Part shown: positions 17,886 to 26,933 of the stretch, one piece after another
Position numbering within the stretch: the first letter of the stretch is position 1
How the letters are laid out: every line of letters starts with the position of its first letter
NCBI RefSeq assembly: GCF_900109195.1
Contig: NZ_FNZG01000002.1
Span: 752,191-816,190, forward strand
Source: Pseudooceanicola nitratireducens
Lineage (GTDB): Bacteria > Pseudomonadota > Alphaproteobacteria > Rhodobacterales > Rhodobacteraceae
Length of the DNA: 64,000 nucleotides
Direction: 5' to 3'
Notes under the pieces: generated by a model
The model's input: the letters and a program-made list of their open reading frames with translations, nothing else
Told to the model about the DNA's origin: nothing
Databases searched by the model: none
Made by a program: the position numbers and the translations under genes

Positions 17886-18659
17886 TCAGAGTGGGGCCAG
17901 CGTGATCCCCGACCCCGACAGCGCATCCCGGACCGACCGGGCGATCTCCAGCGCCTCGGGCGTGTCGCCATGCAGGCAGATCGTGTCGATGCGGGTGCGG
18001 ATCCGCTTGCCGCTGGCGGTGATGATCGCGCCTTCGCGCACCATCTCGGCGATGCGGGGCCCGGCGAGGGCGGCGTCATGGATCACTGCACCGGGCAGGG
18101 ACCGGTCGACCAGCGTGGCGTCGTCGTTATAGGCGCGGTCGGCAAAGATTTCGCCGGCGCGGTTCAGGCCCAGTTCCTCAGCGGCGGCTTCCTGCGCGGT
18201 GCCGGCGAGGGTCATGATGACGATGCCCGGCTGCACGGCCTCGGCCGCGGCATAGCAGATGCGCGCCATTTCCTTGTCTTCCGACGCCATGTTGGACATG
18301 GCCCCGTGCAGCTTGAGATGCCGCAGGCTGCCCCCGGCGGCCCGCGCCATCGCCTGGGCCGCGCCCAGTTGATAGGTCACCAGATTGGTCAGCTCCTCGC
18401 CCGAGAGCGACAGGCGGCGGCGGCCAAAGCCCTGAAGATCGGCAAAACCGGGATGCGCGCCAATGCCTACGCCCTTGTCGATCGCGGTGCGGAAGGTGCG
18501 CGCCATGACGTTCGGATCACCGGCGTGAAAGCCGCAGGCGATATTGGCCGAGGTCACGATATCCAGGATCGCGGCGTCCTGGCCCATGACCCAGGGGCCA
18601 AAGCTTTCGCCCATGTCGGCGTTCAGATCGACCTTGGGTTGGGTGCCATTCTGGGTCAT
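17886..18659 (-). CDS. pxpA: 5-oxoprolinase subunit PxpA (LamB/YcsF)
   Basis: A 257-residue LamB/YcsF family protein, one of three subunits of the ATP-dependent prokaryotic 5-oxoprolinase that opens pyroglutamate to glutamate. Landmarks are [14 protein letters not shown] at the N-terminus, [15 protein letters not shown] and [17 protein letters not shown]. Two ATGs are possible (18665 and 18659). The second is preferred: it gives AAGGA a 9-nt spacer and an ATGA overlap with the pxpC stop, as at the other junctions of this operon. Confidence 0.94.
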   Translation of the reverse strand: MTQNGTQPKVDLNADMGESFGPWVMGQDAAILDIVTSANIACGFHAGDPNVMARTFRTAIDKGVGIGAHPGFADLQGFGRRRLSLSGEELTNLVTYQLGAAQAMARAAGGSLRHLKLHGAMSNMASEDKEMARICYAAAEAVQPGIVIMTLAGTAQEAAAEELGLNRAGEIFADRAYNDDATLVDRSLPGAVIHDAALAGPRIAEMVREGAIITASGKRIRTRIDTICLHGDTPEALEIARSVRDALSGSGITLAPL

Positions 18660-19687
18660 CTGCATGGGTCCTTTTCGTCGTGTTCATCGCCACGGATCAT
18701 GCCGCTGATCAGTTGATAGGACAGCAGGTCGGGGATGTCATGGGGATCGCGCCGCAGCGGCGTGACCGCCTTGCGCAGCGCCTTCAGCTGCGCGGCCTCG
18801 TTCGTCCACAGCGCGTCGGCCTCATCGACCGTGACGGGGATGAAACGCAGGTCCGTGCCGGGGGCGGCCTGGGCCACGCGGGGCAGATCGGCGGGGATCA
18901 CCGTGCCGATCCGGGGATAGCCGCCCATGGTCTGGCATTCGGACAGCAGCACATAGGGCACGCCGTCGCCGGTCATCTGCACGTCGCCCGGCTGGATGAT
19001 GTCCGAGGCCAGCGATCCGCCCGTGGTTCCGAAGGCCGCTCCGGGCTGGTCCAAGCGCACCCCCTGGCGGTTGCCGGTTGGGGCGCGGGTGAAGGCGGTG
19101 GCGTGGAAACGGTCGCGGGTGGTGGCGTCGAACAGCCCCGTCTGCGGCCCGGGCATGATCCGCAGCGTGCCGCCGGTCAGGCGGTCTGTGGGGTTCAGCG
19201 CCATGGGCGGGGTGTCGGGCGCAGGATCCTCGCCCAGGGGCAGGCTGTCGCCCGCCGCCAGGGGCCTGCCGATGCCGGCGGTCAGATGGGTGGCGCGGGC
19301 CCCCATGACGGGCGGGGTGGCGATGCCGCCCGCAGGGGTCAGATAGCCATAGACGCCCGCCTTCACGGCCCCGATCCGCAGCCGGTCCCCGGGCGTAAGC
19401 AGAAGCGTGGTGTTCCAGGGCACCGGCGTGCCGTTCAGGCTGGCCTGCATCAAGGCCCCGGTCAGGGCGATGCGCATGGGCGCGGTGACCGAGACCTCGG
19501 CCCCCATCAAAGCCATCTCCACCCCCGCGACGGGGGCGGGCTGGGTCAGCAGGGCGGCGGCCTCGATCAGGGCCAGCCGGTCGGCGGCCCCGCCGCGCGA
19601 CAACCCCTGTGCCAGCGCGCCTGGGCGGCCCATGTCCTGAACCGTGACGCCGGCCCCTGCGCTGTGAAGGGTCAGGCGCGCGCTCAT
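18656..19687 (-). CDS. pxpC: 5-oxoprolinase subunit PxpC (KipA-like)
   Basis: A 343-residue member of the biotin-dependent carboxyltransferase-like/KipA family. Landmarks are GAGVTVQDMGRPGALAQGLSRGGAADR at the N-terminus, YLTPAGGI in the middle, and LSECQTMGGYPRIGTVIPADLPRVAQ near the C-terminus. It acts with PxpA and PxpB in the 5-oxoprolinase complex. Both ends overlap neighbours by four bases (ATGA), a strict coupling expected for subunits of one enzyme. Confidence 0.93.
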   Translation of the reverse strand: MSARLTLHSAGAGVTVQDMGRPGALAQGLSRGGAADRLALIEAAALLTQPAPVAGVEMALMGAEVSVTAPMRIALTGALMQASLNGTPVPWNTTLLLTPGDRLRIGAVKAGVYGYLTPAGGIATPPVMGARATHLTAGIGRPLAAGDSLPLGEDPAPDTPPMALNPTDRLTGGTLRIMPGPQTGLFDATTRDRFHATAFTRAPTGNRQGVRLDQPGAAFGTTGGSLASDIIQPGDVQMTGDGVPYVLLSECQTMGGYPRIGTVIPADLPRVAQAAPGTDLRFIPVTVDEADALWTNEAAQLKALRKAVTPLRRDPHDIPDLLSYQLISGMIRGDEHDEKDPCR

Positions 19688-20457
19688 GCCAGATCCTCCT
19701 GCCGGGCCCCGCCAAGGCCCCCGGGGTTGTCGGCCAGCAGGGCCTCGATCTCGGACGGGAAGGCGGGGGCAAAGCGGATCTCGTCCCCGGCGCGTAGGGG
19801 CATGGCCGGGCTGCGGTCAGGATCGAAGCCCAGGAACGCCGTCTGCCCGATCTGTAGCCAGCCGGTCGGCGTGGGATTGGTAAAGACGATCAGCTGCCGC
19901 ACGGCGGTGACCAGCGCGCCACGCGGCACGTTCGGCGTGATCTGCGACAGGCGGGGGATGTCCCAGTCTGGCGGCAGCAGACCCATATAGGGCAGGCCGG
20001 GCGCAAAGCCGATGGTCAGCACCCGGAGCGGCGTCGACAGGATCACGTCGCGCGCGGCGCTTTCGGTCAGCCCGGCGGCCCGGGCGGCGTCGGTGAATTG
20101 CGGGCCATGGTCCCCGCCTAGCGAAACGGGGATGGTCCAGCGCCGCGCGGGCGCAGGCAGTGTCGCGCGCGCAAGGTCCGTCTGATCGGCGATCTGTCGG
20201 GCCAGATCCACTAGTGCCGCGCGCGTCGTCCGGCCCGGATCAAAACGCAGAAAGACCGAGGTCAGCGATCCGGCGATTTCGGTAACGCCTTGCAGGGCCT
20301 TGGTTTCCAGCGCCTGCCGCAGAACGCCGACCGCCGCCAGCGTTGCGGCATCGGGCGTCAGCCCAAGACGCAGGACGATGCCGTCCGGGCCATGGGGCAG
20401 GATCTCGACCTGCGGTGTCGTTTCGGGTGTGTCTGGGGGCGTCTGGGTCGGCGTCAT
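19684..20457 (-). CDS. pxpB: 5-oxoprolinase subunit PxpB (KipI-like)
   Basis: A 257-residue KipI-family subunit. The C-terminal half has the family core IGFAPGLPYMGLLPP, PRGALVTAVRQLIVFTNPTPTGWLQIGQT and the AGDEIRFAP tail. The start is the ATG at 20457 (MTPTQTPPDTPETTP, then the beta-rich domain). The frame extends further upstream into dnaE DNA and is not believable there. It is the first gene of the pxpBCA block and is divergent from dnaE by 79 bp. Confidence 0.92.
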   Translation of the reverse strand: MTPTQTPPDTPETTPQVEILPHGPDGIVLRLGLTPDAATLAAVGVLRQALETKALQGVTEIAGSLTSVFLRFDPGRTTRAALVDLARQIADQTDLARATLPAPARRWTIPVSLGGDHGPQFTDAARAAGLTESAARDVILSTPLRVLTIGFAPGLPYMGLLPPDWDIPRLSQITPNVPRGALVTAVRQLIVFTNPTPTGWLQIGQTAFLGFDPDRSPAMPLRAGDEIRFAPAFPSEIEALLADNPGGLGGARQEDLA

Positions 20458-20536
20458 CTTGGCCCGACCATCCCGTGATTTCGCCGCCAGCGCAACAGCA
20501 GTTCCGCCCGCCGGAAATCCGCGATAGCCTGCGCCC

Positions 20537-23500
20537 ATGAGCAGTGATCCCCGATTCATCCATCTCCGCGTGCACACCGAGTATTCCCTTCTGGAAGGGG
20601 CGGTGCGTCTGAAGAAACTGCCCGGCCTGTGCAAGGCCTCTGGCATGCCCGCCGTGGCGGTGACCGACACGAACAACATGTTCTCGGCGCTGGAATTTTC
20701 CGTGACCGCCAGCGGGGAAGGGCTGCAACCGATCATCGGCTGTCAGGTCGATCTGAAATATCTGGAGCTTCAGCCCGGAGAGAAACCCAAAGCCCCCGCG
20801 CCGCTGGTCCTGCTGGCGCAGAGCGAGGCCGGGTATGAAAACCTGATGCGGCTGAACTCTTGCCTCTATCTGACGAAGCCGGGGGAATTGCCGCAGGTCA
20901 CGCTGGATGAGCTTGAGGAATTTTCGGCAGACGTGATCTGTCTGTCGGGCGGTCCGGATGGCCCTGTGGGGATGCTGTTGCAGGCCGGCCAGCGCCCGGC
21001 GGCGCAGGCCATGATGGACCGGCTCAAGGGCATGTTCGGCGACCGGCTTTACGTGGAACTTCAACGGCATCCGGGCGAAAGCGGGCTGCCGCAGAACGAA
21101 CGCGCCACGGAACGCGGCTTTGTCGAAATGGCCTATGCGATGGAGCTGCCCCTGGTGGCGACCAACGATGTCTATTTCCCCAAGACCGACATGTACGAGG
21201 CGCATGATGCGCTGATCTGTATCTCCGAAGGGGCCTATGTCGATCAGCAGCAGGACCGCCGCCGCCTGACGCCGCAGCATTACTTCAAGACGCCCGAAGA
21301 GATGGCGACACTTTTTGCTGATCTTCCTGAAGCGCTTGAAAATACGGTCGAGATCGCAAAGCGCTGTGCCTTCATGGCCTATCGCCGCGACCCGATCCTG
21401 CCGAAATTCGCCGATGACGAGGTCGCGGAACTGCGGCGCATGGCGAATGACGGGCTGCAGGCGCGTCTGGCGGTGATCCCCCATGCGGTCAGCCCCGAGA
21501 AATACCAGGAACGGCTGGATTTCGAACTGGGCATCATCGAGGGTATGGGCTTTCCCGGCTACTTCCTGATCGTTGCTGACTTTATCCAATGGGCCAAGGA
21601 TCACGACATTCCGGTCGGGCCGGGGCGGGGGTCTGGTGCGGGCTCACTCGTCGCCTATGCGCTGACGATCACCGACCTTGACCCGCTGCGCTATTCGCTT
21701 CTGTTCGAACGGTTCCTGAACCCCGAACGGGTTTCGATGCCCGACTTCGACATCGACTTCTGCATGGACCGCCGGGAAGAGGTGATCCGCTACGTGCAAG
21801 AGAAATACGGCCGCGACAAGGTGGGGCAAATCATCACCTTCGGCGCGCTTCTGTCCAAGGCCGCCGTGCGCGATATCGGCCGTGTCCTGCAGATGCCCTA
21901 TGGCCAGGTCGACCGGCTGTCCAAGATGATCCCGGTCGAAGGGGTCAAGCCCGTGTCGATCGAACAGGCGCTGATCCAGGAAGACCGGCTGCGCGAAGAG
22001 GCCCGCAACGAAGAGGTCGTGGACCGGCTGTTGAACTACGGCATGCAGGTCGAAGGGCTGCTCCGCAATGCCTCGACCCACGCGGCAGGGGTGGTGATCG
22101 GCGACCGGCCCCTGGACCGGCTGGTGCCGCTGTATCAGGATCCCCGGTCCGACATGCCCGCGACCCAGTTCAACATGAAATGGGTGGAACAGGCCGGGCT
22201 GGTGAAATTCGACTTCCTCGGGCTGAAGACGCTGACGGTGATCCAAAACGCGATCAACCAGATCCACGCGGGCGGGCGGCCGCTGCATGTCGCTGCAGAC
22301 GGGACTGAAATCTATGAACCGGCCGAGGGGGCCGAGAACCAGATCAACGCTATCCCGCTGGATGATGCCAAGACCTATGAGCTGTATTCCGCGGCCAAGA
22401 CAGTTGCGGTGTTCCAGGTCGAAAGCTCGGGCATGATGGATGCGCTCAAGCGCATGAAGCCGACCTGTATCGAGGACATCGTGGCGCTTGTGGCGCTCTA
22501 TCGTCCCGGCCCGATGGAGAACATCCCGACCTATTGCGAGGTCAAGAACGGGCTGCGCGAAATCGAATCCGTGCACCCGCTGATCGACCATATTCTTGAG
22601 GAAACTCAGGGTATTATCGTCTATCAGGAACAGGTGATGCAGATCGCCCAGGTCATGGCGGGCTATTCGCTTGGCGGCGCGGACCTGCTGCGCCGCGCCA
22701 TGGGCAAGAAGATCAAAGAGGCGATGGACGCCGAACGCCCGAAGTTTGAAAAGGGCGCGGGCGAAAACGGGGTGGATGCCAAGAAGGCGTCCGAGGTCTT
22801 CGACCTTTTGGAAAAGTTCGCCAACTACGGTTTCAACAAATCCCACGCGGCGGCCTATGCGGTGGTGTCCTACCAAACCGCTTGGCTGAAGGCGAACCAC
22901 CCGGTCGAATTCATGGCCGGCGTGATGAACTGCGATATCCACCTGACCGAAAAGCTGGCCGTCTACTTCGAAGAGGTGAAGAAAGCGCTGAAGCTGCCCT
23001 ATGTGCCTCCCTGCGTGAACCGCTCGGACGCGTCGTTCAAGGTGGTCGATGGCGCGTTGGTCTATGCGCTTGGCGCGTTGAAGAACGTTGGTCTGGACGC
23101 GATGCGGCTGGTGGTCGAAGGCCGGGACGGCAAGGATTTCGTCAACCTTTTCGACTTTGCCCGCCGGGTCGAGCTGAAGCGTGTCGGCAAGCGACCGCTT
23201 GAGATGATGGCCCGCGCCGGGGCCTTCGATCAGTTGGACGGCAACCGCCGCCGGGTCTTCGACAGCCTGGACGGGCTGGTGCAATATTCCGCCGCGATCT
23301 GGGAACAGAAGCAATCGAACCAGGTGTCGCTGTTCGGCGACGCGGGCGAGGATCTGCCCGAACCGCGTCTGTCCCCGGTGCAGGACTGGCTGCCCGCCGA
23401 ACGCCTGGCCGAGGAATTCCGCGCCATCGGCTTCTACCTGTCCGGCCACCCGCTGGACGATTACGCCGGGGCGCTGAAGCGCAAGGACGTCAAGACCTTG

Positions 23501-24037
23501 GACGAACTCACCCATCTGGCGCAGGGTGGTCCGCTGGTGGCGAAACTGGCGGGGATCGTGTCTGGCCGGCAGGAACGCAAGTCGCTCAAGGGGAACCGGT
23601 TTGCCTTTGTCCAGGCCTCGGACATGACGGGCGCTTATGAATGTACAGTCTTTTCTGACACGCTTGAAGCCTCCCGCGATTACCTGGATGCCGGGTCGAT
23701 GATCGTCGCCACGGTCGAGGCCACGATGGAAAGCGACCAGCTGAAACTGCTCGCCCGGGGGATCGCGCCGCTGGACACGGTGGTGGCCGATGTGGGCGGT
23801 GTCGGGCTGAAGATCTTCGTCGACGCGGCCGAGGCGATCCCGGCGGTGGCCGAGGTTCTTGCAAACGCCCAGGCCTCGGCGGCGAAGGTGGCCAAGGGGC
23901 CGATCAGCTTCTGCCTGATGGACCTGGGTCTGCCGGGCGAGGTCGAGATCGACGCCGGGCAGGACTTCCCCGTGACGCCACAGATCAAGGGCGCGATCAA
24001 AAGCCTGAACGGCGTGATGGAAGTCGAAGAGATCTGA
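20537..24037 (+). CDS. dnaE: DNA polymerase III subunit alpha
   Basis: A 1166-residue replicative C-family polymerase. The N-terminal PHP domain starts FIHLRVHTEYSLLEGAV. The palm carries GPGRGSGAGSLVAYAL and PDFDIDFCMDRR (from residue 402), with two of the catalytic Asp residues. ASTHAAGVVIGDR, PGPMENIPTYCEVKNG and the fingers motif YGFNKSHAAAYA follow, with an OB-fold domain near the C-terminus. Length and order match the housekeeping DnaE1, not the shorter SOS-type DnaE2. No imuA/imuB genes are adjacent. Confidence 0.98.
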   Translation: MSSDPRFIHLRVHTEYSLLEGAVRLKKLPGLCKASGMPAVAVTDTNNMFSALEFSVTASGEGLQPIIGCQVDLKYLELQPGEKPKAPAPLVLLAQSEAGYENLMRLNSCLYLTKPGELPQVTLDELEEFSADVICLSGGPDGPVGMLLQAGQRPAAQAMMDRLKGMFGDRLYVELQRHPGESGLPQNERATERGFVEMAYAMELPLVATNDVYFPKTDMYEAHDALICISEGAYVDQQQDRRRLTPQHYFKTPEEMATLFADLPEALENTVEIAKRCAFMAYRRDPILPKFADDEVAELRRMANDGLQARLAVIPHAVSPEKYQERLDFELGIIEGMGFPGYFLIVADFIQWAKDHDIPVGPGRGSGAGSLVAYALTITDLDPLRYSLLFERFLNPERVSMPDFDIDFCMDRREEVIRYVQEKYGRDKVGQIITFGALLSKAAVRDIGRVLQMPYGQVDRLSKMIPVEGVKPVSIEQALIQEDRLREEARNEEVVDRLLNYGMQVEGLLRNASTHAAGVVIGDRPLDRLVPLYQDPRSDMPATQFNMKWVEQAGLVKFDFLGLKTLTVIQNAINQIHAGGRPLHVAADGTEIYEPAEGAENQINAIPLDDAKTYELYSAAKTVAVFQVESSGMMDALKRMKPTCIEDIVALVALYRPGPMENIPTYCEVKNGLREIESVHPLIDHILEETQGIIVYQEQVMQIAQVMAGYSLGGADLLRRAMGKKIKEAMDAERPKFEKGAGENGVDAKKASEVFDLLEKFANYGFNKSHAAAYAVVSYQTAWLKANHPVEFMAGVMNCDIHLTEKLAVYFEEVKKALKLPYVPPCVNRSDASFKVVDGALVYALGALKNVGLDAMRLVVEGRDGKDFVNLFDFARRVELKRVGKRPLEMMARAGAFDQLDGNRRRVFDSLDGLVQYSAAIWEQKQSNQVSLFGDAGEDLPEPRLSPVQDWLPAERLAEEFRAIGFYLSGHPLDDYAGALKRKDVKTLDELTHLAQGGPLVAKLAGIVSGRQERKSLKGNRFAFVQASDMTGAYECTVFSDTLEASRDYLDAGSMIVATVEATMESDQLKLLARGIAPLDTVVADVGGVGLKIFVDAAEAIPAVAEVLANAQASAAKVAKGPISFCLMDLGLPGEVEIDAGQDFPVTPQIKGAIKSLNGVMEVEEI

Positions 24038-24068
24038 GCAGGGCCCGATTCGGAAGACTGGACACAGC

Positions 24069-24084
24069 GAATCAAATTTGATTC
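24069..24084. promoter_or_regulatory. Perfect 16-bp palindrome GAATCAAATTTGATTC
   Basis: A perfect dyad with no mismatches in a 40-bp AT-rich island between dnaE and the lipoprotein gene. It is 31 bp upstream of the GTG start and immediately before a second hairpin. The half-site order (ATCAA then TTGAT) is the reverse of the FNR/CRP-type TTGAT-N4-ATCAA. A dimeric repressor site is likely, but its identity is unknown. Confidence 0.55.
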
Positions 24085-24085
24085 A

Positions 24086-24104
24086 CTCTATACAAAATAT
24101 AGAG
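24086..24104 (+). promoter_or_regulatory. Hairpin CTCTATA-CAAAA-TATAGAG over the ribosome-binding site
   Basis: A perfect 7-bp stem with a 5-nt loop. The 3' arm (24098-24104) includes AGAG of the Shine-Dalgarno AGAGGA (24101-24106) of the gene starting at 24115. In RNA it would mask the ribosome-binding site. As DNA it may instead be a second operator or overlap a -10 element (TATACA, 24089-24094). Confidence 0.5.
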
Positions 24105-24114
24105 GAAACGAGCT

Positions 24115-25044
24115 GTGGCCCGCCAACTTCTGCCCCTGGCCCTGGTCAGCCTATGTGCCTGTCAGGGTCCCTGGGGTGATATGGAAACGCTGTCCGATCA
24201 GACCCTTGCCCCCGGTTCGGGCCAGGTCGAGGCGGTGGCGGGCACTGAAGGCACGGACCGGGTCGGATCCTCGGAAGACCTGGCGGCGCGGGCCGCTGTT
24301 GCGCAGATCGAAGCCGGCGAACGCAAGGGGTTTCTGTCTGTACTGAAAAGCCTGATGCCCGAGAAATCAGCCGAAACCCAGGCCGCCGAAGTCGCGCTTG
24401 CCGGTCTGGTGATCGAAGATGAGCTTCCCCAAGAAAGCCCCGCCGCACCGGAAGACGACAGCGCCCGGATGCCCGGCCTCTTCGGTCTGTTCAGCCAAGG
24501 GGCTGGGGTAACTCCCGACAAGGCTGCCGAGGTACGCAAGGGGCCGGAAAAGGACGTCGTGCCGGGCACGGTCATGGCCTTTGGCAATATCGGTCGCGTC
24601 TGTGAGCTGAAGGTCGAGGATCTGGGCGAAAAGGTCGCGTCCTATCCCGAGGAGGCTGCGAAATACACGCTGTACGACCCCGATCCCGAAAGCACCCGGA
24701 TGCGCAGCCTGTACCTGACTGGCTTCGAAGACGGTTGTGTGCGCCAGATCTCGGGCGCGATGGCGATGTTCGGTGATGTCGAAATGCACGAGGTTCTGCG
24801 CTTTGGCACCGCCGGCAGCATCGGGCCGGAGACCGAGGTCGCGAAGGCCTATAACAAGGTCAAGCGGCAGGTCTGCAAGGTTCGCGCCAGCAAACCCTGC
24901 GGCGATCGGATGTCCGAGCTGCAGAAGGACACGGTGTTTCTAAGCGTCTATGAAACCTTCGGGGCGGGCGGGCGCTGGAACAATGTCCTGCTGCACGGCG
25001 GTTATGTGGAAGCAGCGAGCCTTAATCTTCGCGAAGATCAGTAA
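24115..25044 (+). CDS. Putative lipoprotein of unknown function
   Basis: A 309-residue protein starting at GTG 24115 behind AGAGGA with an 8-nt spacer. The N-terminus, ARQLLPLALVSLCAC, is a short lipoprotein-type signal with LCAC as a possible lipobox. Residues 17-150 are acidic, Pro/Glu/Ala-rich and probably disordered. The C-terminal half (about 155-300) is better conserved in appearance, with paired cysteines (GRVCELKVEDLGEKV, EDGCVRQISGAMAMFGD, KRQVCKVRASKPCGDRM) that could form disulfides in the periplasm. I do not recognise a named family. It is convergent with slyX. Two palindromes upstream suggest dedicated regulation. Confidence 0.65.
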   Translation: MARQLLPLALVSLCACQGPWGDMETLSDQTLAPGSGQVEAVAGTEGTDRVGSSEDLAARAAVAQIEAGERKGFLSVLKSLMPEKSAETQAAEVALAGLVIEDELPQESPAAPEDDSARMPGLFGLFSQGAGVTPDKAAEVRKGPEKDVVPGTVMAFGNIGRVCELKVEDLGEKVASYPEEAAKYTLYDPDPESTRMRSLYLTGFEDGCVRQISGAMAMFGDVEMHEVLRFGTAGSIGPETEVAKAYNKVKRQVCKVRASKPCGDRMSELQKDTVFLSVYETFGAGGRWNNVLLHGGYVEAASLNLREDQ

Positions 25045-25089
25045 TTCCTGAAAACCCTGCCAGCGGTGAAAGCGCTCGGAAACGGGGCG

Positions 25090-25284
25090 TCAGTAATGCG
25101 GCGGGCGTTCGTCGCCTATGATCACCGCATCGCCTTGGGATGCCTCGCGCTCGGCCTCGCGTTCCAGAAGCATCTGAACCCGGCGGGTCAGCTGGGCGAT
25201 CTCACGCTCTTGCCGGGCGATGATGGTCGACAGATCCTCGACCGTGCGGTCCAGGTGGGCCAGGCGTTCTTCGATTTCGATCAT
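25090..25284 (-). CDS. slyX: SlyX family protein
   Basis: A 64-residue protein matching SlyX in length and layout: an N-terminal amphipathic coiled coil (IEERLAHLDRTVEDLSTII then AQLTRRVQMLLERE) and a short Pro-containing end, ERPPHY, the usual SlyX C-terminal pattern. The molecular role is unknown. It is convergent with the lipoprotein gene and divergent from hisS. Confidence 0.85.
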   Translation of the reverse strand: MIEIEERLAHLDRTVEDLSTIIARQEREIAQLTRRVQMLLEREAEREASQGDAVIIGDERPPHY

Positions 25285-25448
25285 ATCTGGGTGCTCGTAT
25301 CAGGGGCAGGGCTTTGGCCCCGAGTCTGACCGCCCTGCGCATCCTGCGCAAGGGGGCTTCGGGGGGCAGCGACGGGGGCACCTGCACCCTTGCCGCGCGG
25401 GGGGGCATAGGCTAGACCCCGCCGCGAGCCAATGCGCAGAGGGTCCAG

Positions 25449-26933
25449 ATGGCGAAACAGAAAAAAGCCCCGCGCCCCAAGGCCGAGACGCCGAAGGGGT
25501 TCCGCGATTATTTCGGCACCGAGGTGACCGAACGCACCGAGATGCTGCAAGGCATCGAAGCGGTCTATCATCGCTATGGCTTTGATGCGCTTGAATCTTC
25601 CGGCGTTGAAACGGTGCAGGCCTTGGGCAAGTTTCTGCCCGACGTGGACCGTCCGAACGAAGGTGTTTTCGCCTGGCAAGAGGCCGATGACGACGGCAAT
25701 GGCGACTGGCTGGCGCTGCGCTATGACCTGACCGCGCCGCTGGCGCGCGTCTATGCGCAGCACCGCAACGACCTGCCGACGCCCTATCGCCGCTATGCCA
25801 TGGGCCCCGTCTGGCGCAACGAAAAGCCGGGGCCGGGGCGGTATCGCCAGTTTTATCAATGCGATGCGGATACGGTTGGCACGGGTAGCGTCGCGGCGGA
25901 TGCGGAAATCTGCGCCATGCTGTCGGATTGTCTGGAAGAGGTCGGCATCCCGCGCGGCGATTACCTTGTGCGGGTCAACAACCGCAAGGTTCTGAACGGC
26001 GTGCTCGAGGCCATGGGCGTCGCGGATGAAGGCCAGCAGGCCGACGTTCTGCGCACCATCGACAAGTTCGACAAGGTCGGCGAAGCGGGCGTGCGCGAGC
26101 TGCTGGGTAAGGGGCGCCTGGATGCCTCGGGGGCCTATATCGACGGTGTGGGGCTGGCGGCGGAACAGGCCGAGCCGGTCATCGCTTTCCTGACCTCCAA
26201 GGGTGCAACGGCGGCTGACACGCTGGCCAACCTGCGCGCGGCCATCGGCGACAGCGCCGTGGGGGCCGAGGGCGTGGACGAGCTGGAACAGATCGCGGCG
26301 CTGCTTGAGGCCGGCGACTATGGCAGCGACCGGATCGAGATTGATCCGTCGGTTGTGCGTGGCCTGGGCTATTACACCGGCCCCGTGTTCGAGGCCGAAC
26401 TGACCTTTGAAATCCTTGATGAAAAGGGCCGCAAGCGGCAGTTCGGGTCGGTCGCGGGCGGCGGACGCTACGACGACCTTGTTGCGCGGTTCACCGGGCA
26501 GAAGGTGCCGGCGGTCGGTGTCTCGATCGGGGTGGACCGCCTGCTGGCGGCGCTGCGCGAAAAGGGTCGGATGAGCGGCGAAAGCGAAGGTCCCGTGGTG
26601 GTCACCGTAATGGACCGCGACCGCATGGCCGACTATCAGGCCATGGTGGCCGAGCTGCGCCAGGCCGGGATCCGGGCCGAGGTCTACCTGGGCAACCCCA
26701 AGAACTTCGGCAATCAGTTGAAATACGCGGACAAGCGGAATTCTCCGGCTGCCGTGATCGAGGGCGCGGACGAAAAAGACCGCGGCGTGGTGCAGGTCAA
26801 GGACCTGATCCTTGGCAAGAAAATCGCGGAAAACGCGACGCTCGAGGAATGGAAGGAACGCCCGTCACAGGCTGAAATTCCGCGCGATCAGTTGGTTCAG
26901 CATATTCAGAAACTCCTGAAAGGGGACAGCTGA
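25449..26933 (+). CDS. hisS: Histidine--tRNA ligase
   Basis: A 494-residue class II aminoacyl-tRNA synthetase. Motif 2 is [21 protein letters not shown]. The histidine-specific motifs appear as [14 protein letters not shown] and [13 protein letters not shown], and motif 3 as [19 protein letters not shown]-terminal anticodon-binding domain starts at about residue 380 ([17 protein letters not shown]). It is longer than gammaproteobacterial HisRS and of the alphaproteobacterial type, a clade known for atypical tRNA-His recognition. It is followed directly by its paralogue hisZ, whose start overlaps the hisS stop by one base. Confidence 0.97.
   Translation: MAKQKKAPRPKAETPKGFRDYFGTEVTERTEMLQGIEAVYHRYGFDALESSGVETVQALGKFLPDVDRPNEGVFAWQEADDDGNGDWLALRYDLTAPLARVYAQHRNDLPTPYRRYAMGPVWRNEKPGPGRYRQFYQCDADTVGTGSVAADAEICAMLSDCLEEVGIPRGDYLVRVNNRKVLNGVLEAMGVADEGQQADVLRTIDKFDKVGEAGVRELLGKGRLDASGAYIDGVGLAAEQAEPVIAFLTSKGATAADTLANLRAAIGDSAVGAEGVDELEQIAALLEAGDYGSDRIEIDPSVVRGLGYYTGPVFEAELTFEILDEKGRKRQFGSVAGGGRYDDLVARFTGQKVPAVGVSIGVDRLLAALREKGRMSGESEGPVVVTVMDRDRMADYQAMVAELRQAGIRAEVYLGNPKNFGNQLKYADKRNSPAAVIEGADEKDRGVVQVKDLILGKKIAENATLEEWKERPSQAEIPRDQLVQHIQKLLKGDS

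Noticed and set aside
20537-24037. DnaE2-type mutasome polymerase
   Set aside because: Length, intact PHP-to-OB order and the absence of imuA/imuB and of an SOS box indicate replicative DnaE1.
25285-25448. Small RNA or tRNA gene in the slyX-hisS gap
   Set aside because: GC-rich with short inverted runs, but no cloverleaf, T-loop consensus or terminator; most likely a promoter region.
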